From the NCBI GenBank assembly GCA_029962745.1, contig CM057156.1, forward strand, positions 28,415,791-28,479,790: a stretch of DNA of 64,000 nucleotides, written 5' to 3'. The position numbers and the translations under genes are program-made. This document shows positions 12,537 to 23,866 of the stretch, piece after piece; within the stretch, counting starts at the first letter, position 1; every line of letters starts with the position of its first letter. The stretch is from Echinometra lucunter. Lineage: Eukaryota; Echinodermata; Echinoidea; Camarodonta; Echinometridae. The notes beneath the pieces were generated by a model. The model was not told where the DNA came from, ran no database searches, and worked only from the letters and a program-made list of their open reading frames with translations.

Positions 12537-13408
12537 TCATTGTATCGGGCAGCCTGGAAGATTGATTACCGGTCGAAATCCTGGACCCTTAGATCTGTTG
12601 GCCTCCATAATGCGCATGAGCTCTTCACGTTTGTCGGCCTCTATTCTCCGCAGCTGTTCTTGAAATCGACGTTCTCGTTCTTCTTCCTGAAGTTGCTTTT
12701 CCCGAGACTCGAGCTGCTGTCGCTCTACAAGCAGCTGATGCTGCTGCCTCTCGAACTCCATCTTCATCTCATGAGATTTTTCCAGGAACTCCAGCTCCAT
12801 CCTGCGTTTTTCAAGTTCAAGTTTGAGCTTATCCACCTGTCTTCGTTCTTCTTCAGTCTCGCGGCACTCCCGATTCTTCTCTGCCTTGTCGACGTCCTGA
12901 AAATCTCTGACGACTTCTTTAGCTGCTACTGGCACTTTGTCTTTCCGACTTATCTTCAGACCATCTTCCTGGCTTATCTTCTCTCCTGCCTTCGCTATCT
13001 CAGACTTCTTTTCCATTTCCACACGTTGATAATGCTTAAAGACAGCCGTGTCATCCCCAATGGTCATGCATCTCTCGATGAGGTTCAGAAGATTTAGTTG
13101 GTACTGCTCATCTAGTCTGTTCTTCTCGTTGGTGATGTTGGCGACCTCGTAGATGTCTCCAAAACCTGAGACCCGGAGAACAGCCTTGAGAACATCTATG
13201 TTCTTGTGCTTGGCTACGTCAACGTGAGTAACAACAGCAATAGGATAACATCCTGCAATAGGCAAAGATCACAGCAAACTTTATGCTTTTATGCCCTTTC
13301 AAAATCAACATGTCAAATATATGTCTAGAATTGAAGCTATCATGATATCTTTGGGAAATAGTGTTCGATAGCTTCAACAGAAGTGGTGTTCTGGTGTTCT
13401 TCATGTTC

Positions 13409-13472
<64 letters not shown>

Positions 13473-13529
13473 GAAAGAAATTTGACAAATGCAAACAACT
13501 TTGGCAACTCCCTTGTAAATAATAAACAC

Positions 13530-13590
<61 letters not shown>

Positions 13591-16500
13591 AAAGAAATGA
13601 AATGGGAGAATAATAATTTGCGTAGCTCCCTCAATGTTCCCCAGAGCTGTCATCCGTTTTGAATCACGGGCCGAAAAAATGCCTCCGCCGGGAATCGAAC
13701 CCGGGTCGCGTCTTTTTTTTTTCCCTACCATTACTGCGTAAAATTGCAGAACTTCACTCAGGAAGCGACTTGTGCGAGAGGCTACACAGAACACACGCAG
13801 TACGCATGCGCGTGGACTTGCTTTTCGCCCGAAGCTTCGGGCGTCCATCAACCAACTATCGCGGTGTCAGCTGCACTTCAATACATGAACAATTCCATCC
13901 AAAACTATATAAACCTCTCATAATCATTCTCTACCACAAAGTATGAGTGACTTTTGATATAGTTATTTTTCTTCAAATCTAGCTTACATTATGTGTACGC
14001 AGCTAGCCCATATCACATGCATTGCAAGCCGACGCGATCGACGCGATCCACGCGCATGCGTAGTGCGGGTGTACTGCGTAAATCATATACCTATAGAGAA
14101 GGTTAGGGTTAGGGTTAGGGTTAGGGTTATGGTTAGGATTAGGGTTAGGATTAGGATTAGGGTTTCAGCTTGCGTCTGCAGGATTGGTACCTATATAGTG
14201 CTTACCTCCTATATAGTGCTTACCTTCTCTATAGCGATAATAGCCTCTCGCACTAGTCGCTTCCTGAGTGAAGTTCTGCAATTTTACGCAGTAACGGTAG
14301 GGAAAAAAAAGACGCACCCGGGTCACTGGCTTAGAACGCCGATGCCTTAACCACTAGACCACTGATGCGGGCCAGCAGTTAGGCGTGACCGAATCCAATT
14401 GACCGATGCATGTATTCGGGCTTCTAGCTGGGATCCAACTGCGGCACACGGCTTCTCATTGCTCATTAACTCATCTGCACCAAAACAAAGAATCATGAAG
14501 GGTTGGAAATCTTTCTGTCGGTCAAAAATTGGATTCGGTCACGCCTATTTGCTGGCCTGCCTCTGTGGTCTAGTGGTTAAGGCATTGACGTTCTAAGCCA
14601 GTGAACCGGGTTCGATTTCCGACGGAGGCATTTTTTCGACCCGTGATTCAAAATAGATGACAGCTCTGGGGAACATTGAGGGAGCTATGCAATTATTATT
14701 CTCCCATTTTCATTTCTTTCAGTGTTTAATATTCACAAGGGAGTTGCCAAAGTTGTTTGCATTTGTCAAAATTCTGTCAATATATGTATATATATATATA
14801 TAAATGGGTATTTAATGGTCTTTGTTTTGTTATGACCTTTGCTATTTGCATGGATAAAGAAAAGAACCTTATCCAGCTTGTAAAAAATATTTCCATTGCA
14901 TATTTGTTTATTCTAGTCATTCTCATGTACCTTTCAAAAGAAACATAAAGACTCAAACGTAAATAATTATGTAAATAAATTTTGAGGGTACCTTGGTGTC
15001 GGTGAAAGAAATCGACGACGTGATTCAGCCCTGCGAAGTCGGATTGTATGTTGTGAGTCGCACTATAATACAAAAAAAAAAGAAAACAAAAACAACGATC
15101 GAATATCGATAATCTGACAAATTTTGAGCTCGACTTCTTCTGAAATTCAGGAAATGAAAGTACAATAAATCAATAAAAGTTTGACGCTGTCATCTGATCA
15201 TTTATCAATTTGTACTGACGCGTACCACTAAAATAAATAATCATGATACAAACAAACTTATGTTTTTTCAAGCAGAAAAGAAATATCTCAAGTAGAACTC
15301 CTGTAGAATATTTGATATTGGTCATGATCGCAAATACATTTTAAATTCACTGAGATTTTTATTACCCGTACCATATACTGACTTACATTATGGCCGATTT
15401 ACATGGTTTATTTTGAATTTTAAGTGGCACTTTTATACCTTCCAAAAGCCTGTGAACATTATATATACTTATATTTTTTGCATCTTTCAAATGAATATTA
15501 TTATCAGACGTGTATTACGCAGCTTCTATTCATTTTCATTGATACCTGAAAACGAAAACAGCACATGTTATCGGGTGTCCTGTGTTGAGATTAATAGCAG
15601 GTGTATCGGTCCCTTGTCTATCACCTTCGTCCGCCCACTGGACCTGCTCACTGTAACCACGGCGGCCATCTGCATGGAAATGACATGTAGGCCTACATTC
15701 GTTATATTTATGCCAGTCGTAATAATTGCAAATCTTTAAACGTCCCTCGCCACCAAGGGGGAGCGCACTGTCGAGACCTCCCATTCGTGACAGGAATTAT
15801 TAAAAGCCTAATTTGATCAGCTTTTATTCCTCAAATTGACAACACTAACATTTTTATTTTATTGCTACATTTTCCTTATAAAACGTCATGTATCTGAAAT
15901 GAATATGAATTGACAGAAATTATGATGAGAAGTCAAAAAGTTGCCAATTTGCAGGGGAAAACGGTGATTTTAAACCTTCTATCACATTGCCAATTTAAGG
16001 ATTTTAATGCTTATTTTCCTTTTTAAAATTTTCAGCATCAAACAACGAATATTGACGCAACGAAAATGGGCACAGTTTGTGTAGAATTTTTTGCCCTTTC
16101 TGTTCATGTATTTGGTATGATTTTAGGGCTTTGCATCAAAAGATATTAGGCCAAACCACAAAATGTGGACCTCGGTCAAGAATGGGTTAAGGAGTTAGAA
16201 CAGTATCTTGGGATTTCAAATCTTTATTACCATGAAGACTATCATGCCCCCCTTCCCCCAAATCCCTAATGTATATGCGAGAATGTGCCGGTGTTTGTTG
16301 CATTTATTGGTTAAGGGGTCAAGTGAAGCAGAAAATGTTTTCCTGTGGACATGGTGGGAAGAGTACCAGAAAGGGGCATTTTTGAAAAAAAACCCAAACA
16401 AACAAAACGGGAGGCTACAAATAAATCGGATGAAAATAGAAACTTACAAAGCGGATAGCGGTTTAAACTCAACGGTTTATACCAATTTAGATTCGATTCG

Positions 16501-17275
16501 AATGTTGAACACATTTACATGAAATCTATTTCCACCTTTATTGACAATGGGAAAGGATTCGTAGGGCATTACCAGAAATGGAGGGGTTATACACATGTAC
16601 AGTCGAGAAGAAGAAGAAGAAAAAGCATTTAAGAGAAATCCAAAGTAAGAAGTACAAAGATATCTAGAATACCCCTGGTCGCTTTGGTCCCTTGCATGTC
16701 AACTACCTTGTGGGGCTATGGAGCTGATGGTAAGGCAATGACTGACGAATGATACACCATTGATTTCACGGTACTACATCTCTGAGTTTATTTTCACTAT
16801 CATTTCACAAAAGTAATTTTCTTTAATGTATATAGAATGAAATCTAGAGATATTGTTTTCCGTGGAGGATAATTTTCAAACATCAATTAATGGATCGTTC
16901 ATACTTACCGAGTTGTGCTCTTAACTCAGTCTGAGCTTGTTCAGCATTCGGGTTGTCAAGGCCACGGTTGTCAATGACGTAGATACATTGGGTCAAATTA
17001 GCGATCTTTCTGAACATTGTATGACCTCCTGCTTTCTCCTGAGTGGCTACTTCAATCCACTTGGCTCGTCTCAGACTTCCAAGAGCTGCATATTTCAGAG
17101 AATTGATCAAAGAACTTTTTCCGCATCCAGTTCTTCCAAACAGCCCAATGAAAAGGTTCTCAGGAAATGTTATTCGGTCGGGAATGGTAACATTTTTACC
17201 GGGTTTGTAATTTTGAACAATCTCCCGGAGCTCAATTATTTCCTCTTGTAGATCTTTTAGGGATGATGCCGCCAT
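12537..17275 (-). CDS. Type 2 P-loop GTPase with helical tail and C-terminal CPIQ (block A)
   Basis: Four exons: 17275-16909, 15669-15546, 15062-14992 and 13252-12537, GT-AG and phase-matched, giving 425 aa. The first exon covers what are two exons in type 1, because the intron just before the P-loop is missing. Motifs: P-loop GRTGCGKS (47-54), GGHTMFR (about 83-89), DNRG (102-105), THVD (196-199). The tail from about 245 on is charged and helical with heptad-like Leu spacing. A penultimate RIMEANRSK segment is shared with type 1, and the end is LPGCPIQ. CPIQ has CaaX spacing, and Gln in X would suit farnesylation, but Pro in the first a position is unusual. The gene is divergent from the plus-strand two-domain gene. 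GTP binding is predicted from motifs; biological role is unknown. Confidence 0.88.
14101..14164 (+). repeat. Interstitial TTAGGG-like repeat
   Basis: Several perfect ttaggg units are followed by variants such as ttatgg and ttagga. It lies inside the fold-back insertion, so it is not a chromosome end. Confidence 0.9.
14559..14630 (+). tRNA. tRNA-like module (Arg-type TCT anticodon), probably SINE or pseudogene
   Basis: These 72 bases fold as a cloverleaf. The acceptor arms gcctctg and cggaggc pair fully with one G-T. An A-box-like tggtctagtgg and a B-box ggttcgatt are present. The anticodon loop GTTCTAA gives TCT. The anticodon and T stems contain mismatches. Inverted partial copies at about 13683-13705 and 14322-14392 show that the module is spread as part of the element, so a functional tRNA is unlikely. 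Confidence 0.4.
15785..16187. other. A-only segment in type 2 intron 1
   Basis: About 400 bp missing from B at 46184. No open frame, terminal repeat or recognised family was seen. Confidence 0.6.
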
Positions 17276-17857
17276 CTCAATTCGACGTTTCTCTTTCTAC
17301 CCTCCTGAACTAAAAGAGGCCCGTTCTAGTTTGTGTGTATAATAATGTCAAATATTCATGAGAATGTAGGACGATGGTCAATGTCTTGATGAGATAAAGA
17401 ACTGCGAAAAAGGGCTTGATGCGTTCCACTGACCACACTCGAAATCAAAAGCAGTGTGTGTTTTTGTTTTAACGGAACTTCAAAAAATGAAAATTATACT
17501 TAGAGCGATCGACAAAAAGGGCCGAACAACATGCACATCATTATATAGCGAGTTATATTTACCTATGAATGCTTGAAAATATCATCGCCCTAGGACATGT
17601 AGGAGGCGTGGCTCTTGTAGGGTCACTAGAAATCGAATGACTGCGCATGCTTGAATTGGATAAGCACCGCCCAAAGGCTGGGTTTCTCCAAGGCCAATCA
17701 GACTCACTATCATGTGACTCGTTGCAACCACCAAACTCTGCACACCATTACACAAAATCATTAGCCCTCCCACTTTACATCGCAACGTTTCTTTCTCATT
17801 TTGTTCTTGAACTGCGTACCAAATATTTTTTAAAAATCTTGAAAAAATAACTTCGTA
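17276..17857. promoter_or_regulatory. Bidirectional promoter between type 2 GTPase and two-domain gene (block A)
   Basis: The two start codons face away from each other with 582 bp between them. Visible elements are TGCGCATGC (17642-17650, like an NRF-1 half site), CCAAT (17694-17698) and TCATGTGAC (17710-17718, an E-box). All three are preserved in block B (47612-47620, 47664-47668 and 47680-47688). There is no obvious TATA box at the expected spacing. Co-expression of the pair is inferred. Confidence 0.6.
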
Positions 17858-19424
17858 ATGGCAAACGTAAAGAAAATTGCAGTCGCTTTTCTCACCCTGT
17901 CGACTGAGTCGAGTACAGAAAAGTTGATCGAACGTATTGCTGATCAAAATCCTCAGCTAAGATGCGTCTCTGTAAAACTTACACACCAAGATTTACAGTC
18001 GTTCATACCGCGAGGTGAATACGACGTCGTCATTCTGTTGCATTCAATTTCACAAGGTCGTAACTCTATCACTGACGTTGCAGACGCCAAGTACAGCAAA
18101 CTTCTGCCGCAACTAAGACAAAAATATGGTATGTATAATAATACATGTATCAGTGTATACAAATCATTTCTGTGACACATCTCTTACACTGATACTTGTG
18201 TATTTTTTTTTTTACCGCTTTGTTTACTCGTTGCAGTCCAGATGATGATTTGACCTGCTGAAAAGTGTCAAGAAATACTGCAGTATATTATAGGTCTAAT
18301 AATATGGCCGCAATATAGGCGGTATCTGTAAAATAAATCAATATATTTTTTCCTTAGCGTGATATGTCAAGAACTATTTGAGGTATACCGTATCATTTTC
18401 AAACTTGGTGCTAGTATTTATCACCACAGGAAGACAATCCGATAAGATTTAGTAGTATTTAGGTCAAAAGCCAAATGTTACTGAAGTCAATTTTGAGAGT
18501 TCAGGTCTTTGCCTTGATAACACGATATCTCAAGAACTATTTGAGATGATAAACTTCAAGTTTTTTCTTTTTCATTTATGGGAAGGCGATCAGACCTTTG
18601 ATTTAGACAGTTCAGAGGTCTAAGGTCACAGATGCCAATTTCCATGAAATTAAAGATTTGTTATGTTTAATATCTCAACTGTTTTGTATGCTAGATAACA
18701 TGAGGAAATTTTTTGGTTCTTACATGTAGGTCAAAGGTCAATCGACATGTAATTATTGGTTATTTTTTATTCTCATACCTGGTTATCACAACTTTTCAAG
18801 AATAGATTTAAGCTGAATTTGACCGGAGGTATATAGTAGACGCAGTCACATTCAATTTGTTGTTGTTGTTGTTTGTTTGATGGGGTGTTTTCCACTTGTT
18901 TTAAGGAGAGAGAAGGCACAAAACCTTTGTGACGGAACATTTGCCACCAAATAGAATACACAGTTCAACAATTATTCCACTGAGATATACAAAATGATGA
19001 ACAGTCACGTTATGTGGATCTTAAGATAGTTTGTATGACTCAATTTGGTTTAAAAAAAAATAACTAATTCATATTGGGCCTGTCTGGATAGTGTTTCTAA
19101 TGATTCTATTCCTTGAAGGGATGAATGTTTTACTGTGCATTACTTTACTACTAAGTTACCCAAATTCTGTCATAAATTTTATTTCAAGTACAAAGTAAAA
19201 TATTAATATGGTATATTTCAAATGAGATATGACAGTTTGCAATCATCATTTCCAAGGATTCCAGTAATATTATTCATACGGGCAAAACTTGCTGTTTGGT
19301 TGTGTGGGCGAATGTCACTGCCTTTGGTCACTGCCTACACACGTGTGGCGCCGCAAGCGCGTGTGAGGATGGGTGAGCGGGCGAGGAGGGCAGAAAGAGC
19401 AAGAGCTGAGAAAAAAGAAAGAAA

Positions 19425-19472
<48 letters not shown>

Positions 19473-22400
19473 AGAGAGAGAGAGGAGAAGATGAGAGGAG
19501 AGGAGAAGAGAGAGAGAGAAAGAGAGAGAGAGAGTGCAGGCATCCATTCAAGCAAAGATGATACTTGCATACAAGAAATGGCAAAACTGTATCAAAAAGT
19601 AAAAATGTCGACAGAACACATCATTTTTGTTTCTATGCCGAGTCACTTGTAAGATCTGATTAGGTCTGATTTTAACATATGTTCTCTGAATGGCTTTGAA
19701 ATTAAGGACAACAAAGTTTACAAGGGGTTCATCAGTGCAGTAGTTAGTGTACCCCTTACTAACATCACTGATTTAAATGTTCTCTTTTAGAAATTTCCTA
19801 CATTTTAGATGTTTTGAGATTCTTTTCCATGATCAGAATCTCGTCATTAAATACAAGTGCAGAAGCGATGGGACCTTTATTAGTTGTGTTTATTATTTCA
19901 TTTTTCTATCGTTCATAGGTTCATGTGCGCAGTGCTTGAATGGATTTATATATACCCATTCCGCTGTACTAATTTTGCATTTATGTATGTTACCTTTTTT
20001 CCAGGACCTTATCGTGTGGCTGTCGTTGTTCATTCCATGACGAGCTTCAGTGATGCCTCCAAGACCGCCCTGATGTTGGTTTTCAGGAAGTCCCAGCCAA
20101 CAACATTTGAGTGCTCGAATTGTGTTATCCAATGCAACAATCCAGCTGAAATGCCAGAGGAGGACCTACTAAGACTCATTAATTTCATTAAAGAAGCACA
20201 GTGTCACCAAATATCGATCAATACCGTTGAGGCACATTCGTCAACAACGGTGAGTGGAGCAACAAAACCTGACAATGAGACTGCAATTCATCATCATAAA
20301 AATTTCTCCACGGAACAAAGTCCAGACACTGAATCCACGCCAACCACCACAGCGAATGAATCAAAAATTATCGGATATGATAGTAATTCTCCAAATACTC
20401 TCTCTTTAGGTTCTGGTACCGGCGGAGAACAGATTTTGACGACTAGTTCCTTACCGACAGGGCCAGAGAACTCCACAATAATCAACTCAGAGTCCTCTCA
20501 GGAAGATGGTTCCAGGGATGGTTCCAGTGAGGATATGGATCTTGCCACAAATGATAGAGGTCCAAGAAAAACGGATGACAGAGCTGATCAGCCTTTGATT
20601 GCGGACCCGTTGGTGAACAAATTTCCTGATGAAACTACTTCTTGCGCAATTCCTGACTTAGGTGATACTTGTGGAACACCCTGTCATCAAACTCAAACCG
20701 CTCCTATACAATATCCGTACCCGTCGTGTGACCCAATGCATGGTGCATCAGGTAGAGACGCGTACCATTCCGAAAACTCCAATCCAGCGCACAATCCCTC
20801 AACAAATTCAAAAGGATCAACATTATCGACAGGTCCTGTAGCAGGTCCACAGCATGTACCTGTTAACAGACCCAATGAACAAAGGATAAACACAGACTTC
20901 CCTGTAGCTCTGGTCGTTCAATCCATTAACCTTAAGGCTTTTGAGGATGATGTCCAACCCTGTTTCCCTGGAAAGATGATCTTCTCAATCAACAACGTGG
21001 AAAAGCTGAAAAACAATTGGCACTTGCAAGACGCAATTCTCATAGATGTGGAGGAATCGAGAAGTCTTCAGCCCAGTCAGAATAGGAGGATTATGAATAC
21101 TGTGGTCACTTGTGTGAAAAAAATGTGTATGTTATCATAATATGAAATGCGTAATTTTAATAGGCCTACAGTCTCATTTGGAGAAATATTTTTAAGGAGA
21201 CTTCTGTTCTATATTAAAGTGATTGTAATTTTAAACTCCCTGCCGATGAGAATTCCTAATCACCACCAATTTGAATTCCATCATGAAAAGTTTATACCCC
21301 CAGCCCTCCCTAGCAGTTTCTTTCGAAATCTGTGGTGGTGATTATGTACAATCTCAACTGTGCTTTAGGTTCTAATGATTAAACTATTCTAATTAGGTTG
21401 CAGGAAGTGGTTTTAACTTCACCGTGTTGTTTTGCCCCACAATAAGTTCCCTTTGATGGAAACACCCTATAATACGACCTCCCCCCCCCCCCCCCATCAC
21501 CCCGCTACCCAAAGTGAGAAACCCAACCTTACGGTTATGGTTCTGCTCAGCTTTTGTTACCCGAAGATTAGGTGTTCACTTTAAGTGGATTACTTATGGA
21601 ATGGTTTTTGGCGTCGCTTAACGCGAAGATCAGAGAGAATACTAGACTGAACTTTCGTTTTGCTTGCGCTTAATTCTTTTCCATTTCTTTTTCTTCAGCC
21701 TAAACCCCAGCCTAAACTTACCAGCAGCTAAGATGGAATTTATAAGAAAGTAGAACAGGGTTACTGACCACATTTTAAAAAGGACACTGTTCATCGTACC
21801 ACTATAGCTTAGAGTGTCCTTTTTATATCTGATATGAAAACGAACACTTTGTGGATAATTGAAAAAATTGTAGAGCACTGTGTCCCTTTACCCTGGAAGT
21901 GCCACCCCTGCGAAAGTTTAAGTCCCTCGTTTGCCTGAATACCTTTAATTATGAGACACGTTAACATAACAGTATGTGTTTTTGTTATGAAGTGATATTG
22001 ACATGAGTGAGAAATTGATTTTACAGAGAGTTGTTTTTTGTTGTTGTTGTATTTTCATGTTATTTGAGAAAATACTTAGTGTGGATATTACAAGATGGAA
22101 AGTAAGATATATTTATAAAAGCAAAAAAGGGTGGAATGACTTAACGTCGTAGATGGATCTCTATCGCTCGTCGAGGGTTTCAACTTTGCCTAACTACTCT
22201 TTGGAAATAAAGGCCATAATCCATGAAAATCACTTCATATCTATTAACGCTGTTTGTCTTTATCTTTTCAGATAAGCCAGAAAATGTAGCGCTCTTGATG
22301 CCCTTCCCAGCAAACCCTCCTGCTGCTGAGAGTGAGTTCCAAATACACCCGAAATTTTAGGGGTTCTGAATGTTAAAGTGTCGTCGTCTTCTTCTTCTTC

Positions 22401-23005
22401 TTCTTCTTCTTCTTCTTCTTCTTCTTCTTCTTCTTTTCCTCCTACTCCTTCTCCCCTCCTCCTCCTCCTCCTCCTCCTCCTCCTCCTCCTCCTCCTCCTC
22501 CTCCTCCGAATTCATTTTCTGTTTCTTCTCCTTTTCTTCTTCTTCTTCTTCTGGTAATCTTCTATGCAGCTTTCTCGAAAATGTATTAACATTTATATCA
22601 TGACGCAGATTACCAGTTGTGCAGTAGCACGAAGTTGACACCCTGCTCTTTGCGAGAGTGAAGAGGGTGTGACTCTCTTACACAAAAGAAAACACGTAGA
22701 CGCACTACTGAGTTAATTTACTTTCTTTATCATGTTTATTATGGTCTGTTTCTCGGTTTTTTCTCCTCTCTTTATTACTGAATTCAGGTGGCGTCTGCCA
22801 GTTTGCCCAGGTGCACAGAGTCCAAATCTTCAATTACCGTCGTGAATCGGGAAGACGGTTTATTTTTGATGACGTCACAAGAAATCGAATGGTTCATTGG
22901 CTTAGAGACTGTTACCACAGACATCTGATCTTCTTGAAAACGGAGCCTGCAGGCTTTGTGGAGAGAACAATACATGCAGTTAAATCAGTATTTTTTAGCA
23001 AATGA
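17858..23005 (+). CDS. Divergent protein with duplicated alpha/beta domain (block A)
   Basis: Four exons: 17858-18128, 20005-21126, 22272-22331 and 22788-23005, GT-AG and phase-consistent, giving 556 aa. Residues 4-157 and 388-540 look like copies of one domain. The paired strands and helices read YDVVILLHS then LLPQLRQKYG then YRVAVVVHSM in copy 1, against LQDAILIDV then TVVTCVKKM then ENVALLMPF in copy 2. A further pair follows (LLRLINFIKEA with RNRMVHWLRDCY). An intron interrupts the codon just after LRQKY in copy 1 and after VKKM in copy 2, in the same phase. Residues 158-387 form a Ser/Thr/Asn/Pro-rich linker. There is no signal peptide or membrane segment, so a cytosolic location is likely. 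I do not recognise the family; a Rossmann or flavodoxin-like fold is a guess. Confidence 0.87.
18345..18760. repeat. Interspersed repeat with repeated tctcaagaactatttgag motif, intron 1
   Basis: The phrase caagaactatttgag occurs near 18370 and again near 18530, with the phrase aggtcaaaggtca near the end. B 48318-48900 holds the same unit plus about 160 bp more at its head, including tccatccgtccggtcgtcccg, which A lacks. It resembles non-coding repeats common in marine invertebrates, but the family name is not certain. Confidence 0.55.
19428..19535. repeat. (GA)n microsatellite in intron 1
   Basis: A purine tract of about 100 bp. The B version (49561-49616) is shorter and ends in a G run. It yields false Arg/Glu and Ser/Leu frames. 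Confidence 0.9.
22381..22556. repeat. (TTC)n / (TCC)n microsatellite in intron 3
   Basis: A polypyrimidine tract of about 175 bp between exons 3 and 4. B 52463-52640 has a different unit balance. Confidence 0.92.
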
Positions 23006-23866
23006 GTTAATATCTCCCAGGTGCATGAAGAGATAACACATTTCATGAAGTGAAAAGAGCTACAATAAGTATTAACATTGTTATGTTGTTAATAATCTGG
23101 GCGGTATTGTTGATAATCACGGGTCACTATGGCTCAAATAACATCAATTGTAGAATATGCAATATCAGACTCGGATCCAAGGGGGGGGGGAAGGGAGCCA
23201 TTGGCGTGATGTATTATGATGAATGGCAGAACTTATCTGATTCTAAGCATTTCTGCCCCACCCCCCCCCCCCCCATAAAAAAAAAGGAAGGAGAAAAAAA
23301 AAAAACATGCAGGGACTTGTCCTTTTGTTTCCTGTATCGCCGCCCCTGGTTGAAGGGGCGGAAGTGGAAGGGCATTCGTATCTCTCGATTGGGAGCTCTT
23401 GCTTTTTCAATCTTATGGGTAAAATTTACAATTTCTGTGCGGGAATGCTTGGCCTAACCGAATGTGAAGCCGTCGATGTGTAAAACAGATGCTTAATTGA
23501 GTCCATGTAGCCGGCCAGATAAACGACTATAGTGCAGGGGGCGACCGCCCCTATGATATTTCAAGTGATCAAAAAAGAAAAAAAAAGAAAAAAGAAGAAG
23601 AAGAGGAGGATGAAGAAAGAAGGTATGGGGAAAGAGAGGGTTGGGTCATGCAACTATATAATACCCCTATTTTTTTCATTTAAAACGTAAATAAATTTAC
23701 CAATGGGTCATCTTGCCCCTATCAAAATACCCTGGCGCCGCCCCTGCGTAAGACTGATTGTATCTCTTTATGTTACAGGGCACACCCTGTAAAAATACTG
23801 TATAATATAGAGTAAACTGCTGACAAATCTCAAATCTGCTGCCAGTAATTTACCCAGGGCTGCCAA
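23006..23866. other. 3-prime flank of two-domain gene and end of block A
   Basis: No further exon was seen. It contains G and C runs, a GAA-type purine tract (23575-23640) with the ggtcatgcaactat text, and ggcgccgcccctgcg near 23735, all repeat-like. Collinear with B 53088-53938. Confidence 0.5.

Larger units (their letters stand above)
13393..14805. mobile_element. Nested fold-back insertion in type 2 intron 3 (A only)
   Basis: Block B lacks this 1.4 kb at about 45180-45215. Three nested inverted pairs are visible: 13472-13700 with 14610-14790, 13702-13790 with 14240-14325, and 14317-14405 with 14526-14620. The outer arms are broken by (AT)n tracts at 13412-13470 and 13535-13588. tRNA-like modules sit at the arm junctions, and a TTAGGG-like array lies in the middle. 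No protein is encoded. Confidence 0.8.
2262..23866. repeat. Duplicated block A (three-gene module, first copy)
   Basis: Homology with block B begins at the shared text near 2262 (B 25573) and ends near 23866 (B 53938), after which the flanks diverge. Gene order, exon phases, SINE, microsatellites and intergenic DNA are collinear. Segments found only in A include about 2716-3014, 3985-5015, 13393-14805 and 15785-16187. Boundaries were judged by eye and may be off by tens of bases. Confidence 0.93.

Noticed and set aside
14101..14164. Chromosome end marked by TTAGGG
   Set aside because: The repeats are short, degenerate and internal to a transposable insertion, with unique genes on both sides.
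5495..17275. Naming the GTPases as IFI44, GIMAP or GBP
   Set aside because: Only overall layout matches. The G-motif text (DNRG, THVD) does not clearly place them in any of these families by eye.
17755..17800. Interferon-response-like element GAGAAAGAAACG in the bidirectional promoter
   Set aside because: The spacing between GAAA units does not match the IRF or ISRE consensus, and the tract is simple purine-rich sequence.
19315..19584. Long Ser/Leu and Arg/Glu open frames on both strands
   Set aside because: They are readings of a (GA)n microsatellite inside intron 1 of the two-domain gene. The same applies to frames at 22357-22641, 42835-43169, 52453-52694 and 63295-63582.
19884..20004. 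N-terminal extension of the large frame that contains exon 2 of the two-domain gene
   Set aside because: A strong polypyrimidine-AG acceptor at 20003-20004 joins in phase with exon 1, and the duplicated domain pattern crosses that junction. The upstream part is intron.
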